Source of the DNA: Sphingomonas sanxanigenens
Lineage (GTDB): Bacteria > Pseudomonadota > Alphaproteobacteria > Sphingomonadales > Sphingomonadaceae
Direction of reading: 5' to 3'
Assembly: GCA_003240855.1 (NCBI GenBank)
Contig: QFNN01000036.1
Location: forward strand, 1-26,768
Length of the DNA: 26,768 nucleotides
The notes beneath the pieces were generated by a model. That model saw only the letters and a program-made list of their open reading frames with translations, made no database searches and was not told where the DNA came from. Below, in pieces: positions 1-6,756 of the stretch. The number at the start of each line of letters is the position of its first letter. The first letter of the stretch is position 1. A program made the translations under genes and the position numbers.

Positions 1-1
1 C

Positions 2-82
2 ACCGCCGTCATGCGAAAGCTCGTCGTCACCGCGAACGCCCTGCTCAAAGCCGATCGATGCTGGACGCAATCTCCAGCTTGA
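2..82 (+). mobile_element. IS110-family transposase, C-terminal fragment (cut by window edge)
   Basis: An open frame enters from the left edge and stops at TGA 80-82. Its 26 visible residues read TAVMRKLVVTANALLKADRC and then W-T-Q-S-P-A. The pattern of 'ALTAxMRKLLxxxNAxL' followed by a short tail ending near a Trp is the typical C-terminus of IS110-family (DEDD, Transposase_20) transposases, where it follows the helix-hairpin region. No catalytic residue is in view. IS110 elements usually lack clear terminal inverted repeats, so the exact right end cannot be read; nucleotidase homology restarts at about base 95, so the element should end between 83 and 97. The frame is the same as that of the downstream nucleotidase remnant, separated only by the stop codon. 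The family call rests on a short stretch, so it is likely rather than certain. Confidence 0.7.
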
Positions 83-94
83 TCATCACGGATA

Positions 95-706
95 CTCTAT
101 CCGGCGTCGGCGGATCTGTTCGGGCTGATCGACGTGCGCATGAGCGCCTATGTCCAGAAGCTGCTGGGCGTCGATCCGGACGAGGCGCGGCGGGTCCAGA
201 AGGCCTATTATCTAGATCATGGCACGACGCTCAGCGGGCTGATGGCGCACCATGGCGTCGATCCGCATGAGTTTCTCGATTATGTGCACGATATCGAGAT
301 GGATGCGCTCGCCGAGGATCGCCGGCTGGTCGAAGCGGTGGCGCGGCTGCCGGGGCGCAAGCTCATCTTCACCAATGGCGACGACGCTTATGCGCGCCGT
401 GTCCTTTCGCGCCTCGGCCTGTCCGAAAGCTTCGAGGCGATCCACGACATCCACGCCAGCGCCTATCTGCCCAAGCCCGATCCGCGCGCCTACGCCGTCA
501 TGGCGTCATCCTTCGGGATCGATCCGGCCCAGTCGATCTTCGTCGAGGATATGGCGCGCAACCTGCGCCCGGCAAAGGCGATCGGCATGACGACGCTGTG
601 GGTCAATAACGGCTCCGAATATGGCGATCACGACGCCAGCCCGGATTATATCGATTACGAAACGACCGATGTGGGCCAATGGCTCCACCAGCTTCTGGAA
701 GGGTGA
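95..706 (+). pseudogene. Pyrimidine 5'-nucleotidase (HAD superfamily), N-terminus lost at an IS junction
   Basis: This is a HAD hydrolase of the pyrimidine 5'-nucleotidase (Sdt1/PhnX-like) type that would dephosphorylate UMP/CMP-like nucleotides in the cytosol. Homology is readable from L-Y-P-A-S-A-D-L-F-G-L-I-D (95-133) onward, which in intact relatives directly follows the motif I D-L-D-N-T. Here the bases before it belong to the transposase end, so the nucleophilic Asp and general acid Asp are missing. The rest is intact: motif II in KLIFTNGD (about residue 76 from GTG 134), motif III Lys in LPKPDPRAY (about 114) and motif IV in SIFVEDMARNL (about 134). The first usable start codons are GTG 134 and ATG 140, giving about 190 residues against roughly 220-240 in the family. 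A product may still be made but should be catalytically dead. It stops two bases before dapD. Confidence 0.8.
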
Positions 707-707
707 A

Positions 708-1550
708 ATGACCGACAACCTAAGTGGAATCATCGAACAGGCGTGGGACGATCGCGAGCAGCTCGGCTTCGCGACGCAGGGCGAGGTCCGTCTCGCCGTC
801 GACCGCGCGCTTGCCCTGCTCGATTCGGGCGCGGCCCGCGTCGCCGAGCCCGATGGCGAAGGCGGCTGGCGGGTCAACCAGTGGCTCAAGAAGGCCGTGC
901 TCCTGTCGTTCCGCCTCAACGACATGGCTGAGATTTCAGGCGCGCCCGGCGCCGCGCACTGGTGGGACAAGGTTCCCTCCAAATTCGCGGGGTGGGGCGA
1001 ACAGGATTTCCGCAGCGCGGGTTTCCGCGCCGTGCCTGGCAGCATCGTCCGCCGCGGCGCCTTCATCGGCAAGGGCGCGGTGCTGATGCCCAGCTTCGTC
1101 AATATCGGCGCCCATGTCGGCGAAGGGACGATGATCGATAGCTGGGCCACCGTCGGTAGCTGCGCCCAGATCGGCCGCAACGTGCATATCTCCGGCGGCG
1201 TCGGCATCGGCGGCGTGCTCGAACCGCTTCAGGCCGGCCCCGTGGTGATCGAGGACGGCGCGTTCATCGGCGCGCGCTCCGAAGTCGCCGAGGGCGTGCT
1301 CGTCGGCGAAGGCGCGGTGCTGTCGATGGGTGTCTTTCTCGGCGCATCGACCAAGATCATCGATCGCGCGACGGGCGAGGTGTTCATCGGCCGCGTGCCG
1401 CCCTACGCCGTCGTGGTTCCGGGCAGCCTGCCGGGCAAGCCGCTGCCCGACGGCGCCCCCGGCCCGTCGCTTTACTGCGCCGTCATCGTCAAGCGCGTCG
1501 ACGCGCAGACGCGCGCCAAGACCGGCATCAACGAGCTGCTGCGCGATTGA
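708..1550 (+). CDS. dapD: 2,3,4,5-tetrahydropyridine-2,6-dicarboxylate N-succinyltransferase
   Basis: DapD transfers succinyl from succinyl-CoA to tetrahydrodipicolinate in the succinylase branch of lysine and diaminopimelate synthesis; it is a cytosolic trimer. The 280-residue length is normal for the family. The N-terminal helical part (MTDNLSGIIEQAWDDRE) is followed by a left-handed beta-helix built of hexapeptide repeats, roughly residues 100-230 (for example GAVLMPSFVNIGAHVGEGTM, then IDSWATVGSCAQIGRNVHIS). The ATG at 708 is preferred over an in-frame start at 621 because the latter lies inside the nucleotidase gene, and a GGAAGGG ribosome-binding site sits 5 bases before 708. The spacing to the upstream gene is one base, so dapD was probably co-transcribed with the nucleotidase. 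With an IS now upstream, its promoter must lie in the IS or in the remnant. Confidence 0.95.
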   Translation: MTDNLSGIIEQAWDDREQLGFATQGEVRLAVDRALALLDSGAARVAEPDGEGGWRVNQWLKKAVLLSFRLNDMAEISGAPGAAHWWDKVPSKFAGWGEQDFRSAGFRAVPGSIVRRGAFIGKGAVLMPSFVNIGAHVGEGTMIDSWATVGSCAQIGRNVHISGGVGIGGVLEPLQAGPVVIEDGAFIGARSEVAEGVLVGEGAVLSMGVFLGASTKIIDRATGEVFIGRVPPYAVVVPGSLPGKPLPDGAPGPSLYCAVIVKRVDAQTRAKTGINELLRD

Positions 1551-1556
1551 CGCCGC

Positions 1557-1587
1557 GCCTCCCCGTCCCATGCCGGGACGGGGAGGC
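1557..1587. terminator. GC-rich hairpin after dapD
   Basis: A perfect 13-bp inverted repeat (GCCTCCCCGTCCC at 1557-1569 pairs with 1575-1587) encloses a 5-base loop, starting 7 bases after the dapD stop. No run of T follows, so if it terminates it does so as a GC-rich hairpin or acts as an mRNA 3'-end stabiliser. Confidence 0.6.
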
Positions 1588-1683
1588 CGTCGACTTCCAG
1601 TGGACTTGAAACTGTCTTAATCTCGTCACTTAAGCGGTCGATGAGCGCACCCGTCCGAAATGGTAATCAGGGTGTTAACTGTC

Positions 1684-2340
1684 ATGGGTCGTTTCGCTTT
1701 CACTGCCGCGCTGCTCGCCGCCGCACTTCCCGTCGCCGCTCACGCCGCCACGATCGAAGCGGTTTCGGGCGTTCGCGGCGCCTCGATCACTTACTTCCAG
1801 CCGATTGGTCAGAGCTTCACTGCGATCGACAGCCAGCTCACCTCGATCGGCTTCCAGTTCCAGTCGCTCAACCCCGATCGCACCAACGATCCGATCACGC
1901 TGACCATCCGCGCGGGTGCGGGGCTGACCGGCGCGGTGCTGGCGACGCAGAACTTCACGCTGCCGACGAGCATCAACTCGCGCACGCCGGTGTGGTTCGA
2001 TATCGCGCTCGCCAATCTCGGCGTGACGATCGGCGATCAATATACCGCCGTGCTGACCACCACGGGCAGCTTCCGCAACGCGGTGACCTTTGGCCCCGAT
2101 CTCAACATCTACACCGGCCAGCCGCTGTCGGGCGACGCCTATGCCGGCGGCCAGCTCTATTCGCAGACGCCGATCGATGCCTTCTGCACGCGCACGGGCA
2201 CCTGCGATCTCAACTTCCGCGTCTCGGGCGTCACCCCCAGCGCGGTTCCGGAGCCGGCGACCTGGGCGATGCTGATCGCCGGTTTCGGCCTGGCGGGCGG
2301 CGCGATGCGCACCCGCCGCAAGGCCGCCGTCCTCGCCTGA
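1684..2340 (+). CDS. PEP-CTERM sorting-domain secreted protein
   Basis: This 218-residue exported protein has an N-terminal signal peptide (MGRFAFTAALLAAALPVAAHA, cleavage after AHA near residue 21) and a C-terminal exosortase sorting signal. The signal consists of VPEPATWAMLIAGFGLAGG, which is the PEP motif and a membrane-spanning stretch, and a basic cluster R-T-R-R-K. The body is beta-rich, Ser/Thr/Asn-rich and has two cysteines near residues 177 and 183; I do not recognise its fold. In this class the tail is cleaved by exosortase, which is not in this window, and the protein is delivered to the envelope or matrix. The start at 1684 gives a clean signal peptide and has AGGG 12 bases upstream; an in-frame ATG at 1660 would add eight residues and lacks a ribosome-binding site. 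Its role is unknown. Confidence 0.85.
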   Translation: MGRFAFTAALLAAALPVAAHAATIEAVSGVRGASITYFQPIGQSFTAIDSQLTSIGFQFQSLNPDRTNDPITLTIRAGAGLTGAVLATQNFTLPTSINSRTPVWFDIALANLGVTIGDQYTAVLTTTGSFRNAVTFGPDLNIYTGQPLSGDAYAGGQLYSQTPIDAFCTRTGTCDLNFRVSGVTPSAVPEPATWAMLIAGFGLAGGAMRTRRKAAVLA

Positions 2341-2358
2341 TCGGCTGACGGCTTGGCG

Positions 2359-2964
2359 TCAGAGGCCGGGGACCTGCCTGAGCAGCGCCCCGGCCTTTTC
2401 GCCTGTCCAGTTCATCCCGCCGGCCACGCGCCACACTTCCTTGCCCTCGGCGTCGTAAAGGATCGTCGTCGGCAATCCGCTTTCGCCCGAAAGGGGGAAG
2501 CCCAGCTCGTTCCGGGGATCGAGATAGGGCTTGATCGCCTTGAAGCCGCCCTTGGCGAAATAGGGGCCGACCTTCTCCGCCCCCTGCATGTCCTGGCTGA
2601 TCGTCAGCACCTGAAGCTTGCCGGCTTCACGCGCGGCCAGCGCGTCGAGCGTCGGCATTTCCCTGATACAGGGCACGCACCACGTCGCCCACAGGTTGAC
2701 GAGCGCCGGCTTGCCCCGAAAGTCGGCGAGGGTGACCTTACCGCCATCGGGCGCAATGAAGGTCTGCATCGGCGCGGGCGTCCCTCTTTTGGAGATGTCG
2801 ACCTTGCCCTGCTCGGCGGGCGCGGGCGCGGGAGGCGCAGTTTCCGCTGCGCTCGCGTTCGGCGCGGGTTGCGGGGCTTCGCTGCTTTGCCTATCGCAGC
2901 CCGCGATCAGGCCAAGGGCAAAGGTGAGCGCAATGACTGAGCGCAAGGACGGCTCCAACAGCAT
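2359..2964 (-). CDS. TlpA/ResA-like thioredoxin-fold lipoprotein
   Basis: This is a periplasmic, membrane-anchored thiol-disulfide oxidoreductase of the TlpA/AhpC-TSA type. Read from the ATG at 2964 it has 201 residues: a lipoprotein signal ending in L-I-A-G-C (lipid Cys 23), a Pro/Ala-rich linker to about residue 55, then a thioredoxin fold with the WCVPC redox motif (Cys 96 and Cys 99) in NLWATWCVPCIREMP and the cis-Pro loop G-L-P-T-T. Family members reduce cytochrome c or other periplasmic disulfides; the substrate here cannot be told. The start overlaps the divergent argH start by 32 bases. A TTG at 2946 has a better ribosome-binding site (GGAG, 6-base spacing) and would still keep the lipobox. 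It ends 18 bases from the convergent PEP-CTERM gene. Confidence 0.85.
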   Translation of the reverse strand: MLLEPSLRSVIALTFALGLIAGCDRQSSEAPQPAPNASAAETAPPAPAPAEQGKVDISKRGTPAPMQTFIAPDGGKVTLADFRGKPALVNLWATWCVPCIREMPTLDALAAREAGKLQVLTISQDMQGAEKVGPYFAKGGFKAIKPYLDPRNELGFPLSGESGLPTTILYDAEGKEVWRVAGGMNWTGEKAGALLRQVPGL

Positions 2965-4360
2965 GTGGGGCGGGCGCTTCGCCGAAGGGCCCGCATCGGT
3001 GATGCGCGAGATTAACGCATCGATCCCGTTCGACAAGCGGCTGTGGCGACAGGATATCGCGGGATCGCAGGCGCATGTCGCGATGCTGGCCGAACAGGGC
3101 ATCGTTTCGGCTGCCGATGCCATCGCCATTTCCGCGGGTCTGGATCAGATCGCCGCCGAATATGAAGCCGGCGGCGTGCCGGAGGACCTCGCGCTCGAGG
3201 ATATCCACATGCACGTCGAATCGCGCCTTGCCGCGCTGATTGGTCCGGTGGCGGGTCGGCTGCATACGGCCCGTTCGCGCAACGATCAGGTGGCGACCGA
3301 TTTCCGCCTCTGGGTGCGCGATGCGATCGACGCGGTCGACGAAGGGCTGGCGGGTCTGCAGCGTGCGCTGGTCGCGCGCGCGGAGGAACATGTCGCCAGC
3401 GTGATGCCGGGCTTCACGCATCTGCAGGCGGCGCAGCCGGTGACGCTTGGCCATCACCTCATGGCCTATTTCGAGATGATCCACCGCGACCGCAGCCGGT
3501 TCGAGGACGCCAGGGACCGGATGAACGAATGTCCGCTGGGCAGCGCGGCGCTCGCGGGCACCGGCTTTCCGATCGATCGCGAGGCGACGGCGGAGGCGCT
3601 GGGTTTCGATCGCCCGACCGACAACAGCCTCGACGCCGTTTCCGATCGTGATTTCGCGCTCGATTATCTGATGGCGGCGACGACCTGTTCGATCCATCTC
3701 TCGCGCCTTGCGGAGGAGTTCGTGATGTGGGCGTCGCAGCCTTTCGGCTTCGTCGCGCTGCCCGACGCCTATTCGACGGGCAGCTCGATCATGCCGCAAA
3801 AGCGCAATCCCGACGCGGCCGAGTTGGTGCGCGGCCATGCCGGGCGGATCGCCGGCGCCATGACGTCGCTGGTCATCACGATGAAGGGGCTGCCGCTCGC
3901 TTATTCAAAGGATATGCAGGACGATAAGCCGCCGGTGTTCGAGGCGCACGACCTGCTGGCCCTTTCGATCGCGGCGATGACGGGCATGGTCGAGACGGTC
4001 CGCTTCCGCACCGATCGCATGCGCGCTGCGGCCGAAGCCGGTTTCTCGACCGCGACCGATCTTGCCGACTGGCTGGTCCGCCAGGCGGATATCCCCTTCC
4101 GCGAGGCGCATCACATCACCGGCGCCGCCGTGAAGCTGGCCGAGGCCGAGGGCGTCGCGCTCGACAAGCTGCCGCTCGACAAGCTCCAGGCGATCGATCC
4201 GCGCATCGACGAGCGGGTCTATGCCGTGCTCGGCGTCGACGCTTCGGTCGCCGCGCGCAACAGCCATGGCGGGACCGCGCCCGATCAGGTACGTCTGCGC
4301 GTGGCTGAGGCGAAGGTCGCGATCGGCATGGGCGGCGAAAGCGAGGGCGAGGAAGCATGA
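2933..4360 (+). CDS. argH: Argininosuccinate lyase
   Basis: ArgH splits argininosuccinate into arginine and fumarate, the last step of arginine synthesis; it is a cytosolic homotetramer of the fumarase/aspartase superfamily. The 475-residue sequence has TARSRNDQ (112-119), GFTHLQ with the catalytic His (160-165) and the superfamily signature GSSIMPQKRNPD (283-294, catalytic Ser 284). The ATG at 2933 has AAGGTGAG just upstream and gives the expected N-terminus (W-G-G-R-F at 12-16); a longer frame upstream is antisense to the thioredoxin gene. It overlaps the following lipoprotein gene by ATGA, and lysA follows, so argH, lipoprotein and lysA are likely one transcript. Its promoter must lie within the divergent tlpA-like coding sequence. 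Confidence 0.96.
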   Translation: MTERKDGSNSMWGGRFAEGPASVMREINASIPFDKRLWRQDIAGSQAHVAMLAEQGIVSAADAIAISAGLDQIAAEYEAGGVPEDLALEDIHMHVESRLAALIGPVAGRLHTARSRNDQVATDFRLWVRDAIDAVDEGLAGLQRALVARAEEHVASVMPGFTHLQAAQPVTLGHHLMAYFEMIHRDRSRFEDARDRMNECPLGSAALAGTGFPIDREATAEALGFDRPTDNSLDAVSDRDFALDYLMAATTCSIHLSRLAEEFVMWASQPFGFVALPDAYSTGSSIMPQKRNPDAAELVRGHAGRIAGAMTSLVITMKGLPLAYSKDMQDDKPPVFEAHDLLALSIAAMTGMVETVRFRTDRMRAAAEAGFSTATDLADWLVRQADIPFREAHHITGAAVKLAEAEGVALDKLPLDKLQAIDPRIDERVYAVLGVDASVAARNSHGGTAPDQVRLRVAEAKVAIGMGGESEGEEA

Positions 4361-4608
4361 ACAGGGCCGTCACGCTCGCGCTCGCGCTCGCGCTTGCCGT
4401 CGCGCTTGGCGGCTGCGGCGGTCGCCAGACGCTCAAGCCGACCGAGGGCAAGGCCATGCCGCCCAAACCGGCCTTCGCGACCACGGCGCTGACGCCCGAC
4501 CAGATGATGGCGGCTGACAGCCAGGCGCGGCCGCGCCGCAGCGACGAGCTGCTCCGCCGGTCGCAGGAGCGCGGCGACGATCGTTTCGACCAGCCCCCGA
4601 GGAACTGA
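4357..4608 (+). CDS. Small LptM/YifL-like outer-membrane lipoprotein
   Basis: This is an 83-residue lipoprotein: a hydrophobic signal (VTLALALALAVALGGC) with lipid Cys 20, then a short, hydrophilic, Pro/Arg-rich chain. It overlaps argH by ATGA and ends 3 bases before lysA. In many proteobacteria a small lipoprotein with the 'LxGCGxKGPLYxP' head sits beside lysA/dapF; in E. coli this is LptM (YifL), which helps oxidative maturation of the LPS translocon LptD. The head here, C-G-G-R-Q-T-L-K-P, keeps the C-G, the basic residue, the Leu and the Pro but not the whole motif, so the assignment rests on position as much as sequence. The chain after residue 40 is longer than in E. coli YifL and carries a charged tail with many Arg, Asp and Glu. 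The lipoprotein call is firm; the LptM call is tentative. Confidence 0.75.
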   Translation: MNRAVTLALALALAVALGGCGGRQTLKPTEGKAMPPKPAFATTALTPDQMMAADSQARPRRSDELLRRSQERGDDRFDQPPRN

Positions 4609-4611
4609 GTT

Positions 4612-5871
4612 TTGGATCATTTCGAGATTAACGACGGCGCGATGTTCGTCGAAGGCGTCGCAATGGATGCGATCGCCGACGCTGTCGGCACCCCCGTTTA
4701 TGTCTATTCCACCGCGACGCTGAAGCGCCATGTCGCCGTGCTTCGCGAGGCGCTGGGCGGGCTCGGCGATCCGCTGATCGCTTTCGCGGTCAAGGCCAAT
4801 CCAAACGGAGCGGTGCTTGCGACGCTGGCGCGCGAGGGGCTTGGCGCCGACGTCGTCTCTGGCGGCGAGATTCTCCGCGCGCAGGCCGCCGGCATCGCGC
4901 CGGATAAGATGGTCTTTTCGGGCGTTGGCAAGACGGCGGACGAAATGCGCCTCGCGCTGTCGATCGGCGTCGGACAGTTCAACCTCGAATCGGAGCAGGA
5001 GGCCGAGATGCTCTCGGCCGTGGCGACGGCCATGGGCATGATCGCCCCGGTCGCCTATCGCATCAATCCCGATGTCGATGCCGGCACCCACGCCAAGATC
5101 TCGACGGGCAAGTCGGACAACAAGTTCGGCATTGCCTATGCCTCGGCCGAGGATGCCTATGCCCGCGCCGCGCGCCTGCCGGGGCTGCACGTTCAGGGCG
5201 TCGCCGTCCATATCGGCAGCCAATTGACCGATCTCGCGCCGCTGGAGGCGGCGTTCCGCCGCGTGGGCGCGCTTATCGAAGGGCTGCGCGCCTGCGGGCA
5301 TGATATCGTCACGGCCGATCTCGGCGGCGGGCTTGGCGTGCCCTATGATCCCAGCCTGCCCCCGCCGCCGACCCCGGCCGACTATGGCGCGATGGTGGCG
5401 CGCGTGACGCAGGGCTGGAACGTCCGGCTGATCTTCGAGCCCGGGCGGATGATCGTCGGCAACGCCGGCGCGCTGCTTTCCACCGTCATCCGCGTGAAGG
5501 ACGGCGCGACGCATCCCTTTATCATCGTCGATGCGGCGATGAACGATCTGCTCCGCCCCAGCCTTTATGACGCCTGGCACGATATCCGTGCGACGCGCCC
5601 ATCGGGCGCGCGCGCCGTCGCCAATGTCGTCGGCCCGGTCTGCGAGAGCGGCGACACTTTCGCCACGGCGCGCGATATGGACGCCGTGGGGGCGGGTGAC
5701 CGCGTCGCGTTCATGACCGCGGGCGCGTACGCCGCGACGATGGCGAGCACCTATAATTCGCGCGCCCTCACGCCCGAAGTGCTCGTCGACGGCGATCGCT
5801 GGGCAGTGGTGCGCGAACGCCAGCCTATCGAAGCGCTTATCGCGCAGGACCGCCTGCCCGACTGGCTCTAA
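4612..5871 (+). CDS. lysA: Diaminopimelate decarboxylase
   Basis: LysA is the PLP enzyme that decarboxylates meso-diaminopimelate to lysine, the last step of the pathway in which dapD acts. It has 419 residues with a fold-type III (alanine-racemase-like) barrel: PLP Lys 61 in FAVKANPNG, HIGSQL (200-205), GGGLGV (238-243), EPGR (276-279) and the catalytic Cys 344 in GPVCESGD contributed to the neighbour subunit. Translation starts at TTG 4612; a GAGGAA ribosome-binding site at 4599-4604 with 7-base spacing supports this, and the next ATG (4639) would cut the normal N-terminus. It is probably coupled to the upstream lipoprotein and argH. Confidence 0.95.
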   Translation: MDHFEINDGAMFVEGVAMDAIADAVGTPVYVYSTATLKRHVAVLREALGGLGDPLIAFAVKANPNGAVLATLAREGLGADVVSGGEILRAQAAGIAPDKMVFSGVGKTADEMRLALSIGVGQFNLESEQEAEMLSAVATAMGMIAPVAYRINPDVDAGTHAKISTGKSDNKFGIAYASAEDAYARAARLPGLHVQGVAVHIGSQLTDLAPLEAAFRRVGALIEGLRACGHDIVTADLGGGLGVPYDPSLPPPPTPADYGAMVARVTQGWNVRLIFEPGRMIVGNAGALLSTVIRVKDGATHPFIIVDAAMNDLLRPSLYDAWHDIRATRPSGARAVANVVGPVCESGDTFATARDMDAVGAGDRVAFMTAGAYAATMASTYNSRALTPEVLVDGDRWAVVRERQPIEALIAQDRLPDWL

Positions 5872-5877
5872 GAGTCT

Positions 5878-5930
5878 GTTTGAAAATGCGCTGCGCATTT
5901 TGCGGGGGCGGGCAGGCGCCGTTCTCAAAC
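5878..5930 (+). terminator. Nested hairpin after lysA
   Basis: Seven bases after the lysA stop, AAAATGCG-CTG-CGCATTTT (5883-5901) forms a perfect 8-bp stem with a 3-base loop, ending in four T. An outer pair GTTTGA (5878-5883) and TCAAAC (5925-5930) could close a larger alternative structure. It fits a terminator or mRNA 3'-end hairpin. Confidence 0.5.
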
Positions 5931-5982
5931 CGCCTCTAACCCCCGCTTGGCAAGCGCCGCGCAGCGCGCGACAAGGGCGGCG

Positions 5983-6756
5983 ATGTACAGCCTGCCCATC
6001 TTCGTCCGCCTCGGCGGCCGCCCGGTGATCCTCATCGGCGACGGAGCGGCGGCGGCGGCCAAGCGCCGCCTGCTCGAGCGCACGGGTGCGACCATTGTCG
6101 GCGAGGATGATGCGGCAGGCCTCGCGATCGTGGCGTGCGAGGATGGCGTCGAGGCCGTGGCGGATCGGCTGCGCGCGCGCGGCGTTCTGGTCAACGTCGT
6201 CGACCGCCCCGATCTGTGCGACTTCACCTTGCCCGCCATCGTCGATCGCGATCCGGTGATCGTCGCGATCGGAACCGGCGGCGCGTCGGCGGGACTCGCC
6301 AAGGCGCTCCGCCAGCGGCTCGAAGCGCTGCTGCCCGCCAGCCTTGGCGCTCTGGCGGACGGGCTGGGCGGGGCCCGCGCGGCGATTCGCGCGCATTGGC
6401 CCGATTCTGCGGAGCGGCGGCGCGCGATCGATGCCGCACTCGATCCCGGCGGACCGCTCGATCCTCTTGGCGGGCGAGGCGATGTCGAGACCTGGCTGGC
6501 CAATGCGAAGGCGGGCGAGGGCGGCGAAGCGGGTGATGTCGTGCGCATGGCGCTTGCCTCGCCCGATCCTGACGATCTCACCCTGCGGCAGGCGCGGCTG
6601 CTTGGCAGCGCCGACCGGCTCTATCACCGGCCGGGCGTGCCCGCGGCGATTCTCGATCGCGCCCGCGCCGACGCCGCGCGCATCGCCTGCCTGTCGGCGC
6701 CCGCCGATCCGGGGGCGGGGCTCTCGCTCGACATCAGTATGGAAGCTGCACCATGA
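5983..6756 (+). CDS. Siroheme synthase N-domain-like protein (precorrin-2 dehydrogenase/ferrochelatase type), shortened
   Basis: This resembles the CysG N-terminal/Met8p domain, which oxidises precorrin-2 to sirohydrochlorin with NAD and inserts iron to make siroheme for sulfite and nitrite reductases. Of 257 residues, the first 110 carry the match: a Rossmann nucleotide loop (VILIGDGAAAAAK, 15-27), NVVDRPDLCDF with the presumed catalytic Asp 74, and LPAIVDRDPVIVAIGTGG (83-100). The stretch between the first beta-alpha-beta unit and the LAIVACED strand is about 30 residues shorter than in CysG. The CysG Ser in S-S-G-G is Thr here. Residues 110-257 are helical and not of the CysG methyltransferase type. 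ATG 5983 is chosen for its AGGG site and the usual M-x-S-L-P start. It overlaps the next gene by ATGA. Confidence 0.75.
   Translation: MYSLPIFVRLGGRPVILIGDGAAAAAKRRLLERTGATIVGEDDAAGLAIVACEDGVEAVADRLRARGVLVNVVDRPDLCDFTLPAIVDRDPVIVAIGTGGASAGLAKALRQRLEALLPASLGALADGLGGARAAIRAHWPDSAERRRAIDAALDPGGPLDPLGGRGDVETWLANAKAGEGGEAGDVVRMALASPDPDDLTLRQARLLGSADRLYHRPGVPAAILDRARADAARIACLSAPADPGAGLSLDISMEAAP

Noticed and set aside
80..82. TGA as a selenocysteine codon joining transposase and nucleotidase
   Set aside because: The transposase tail ends at its normal family position and no selenocysteine insertion element is seen; an insertion junction explains the layout.
1606..1634. TTGAAA followed by CTTAAG as a promoter for the PEP-CTERM gene
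   Set aside because: The -10 match is weak, and with no transcript data the call is not better than chance.
4390..4404. Short GCTCGCGCTC-type tandem units as a repeat array
   Set aside because: They encode the Leu-Ala run of the lipoprotein signal peptide and are explained by codon use.
4285..6627. A 780-codon open frame on the minus strand
   Set aside because: It lies opposite lysA and the siroheme-synthase-like gene, both with clear family motifs; its sequence is Arg/His/Ala-rich with no domain, as expected for an antisense frame in high-G+C coding DNA.
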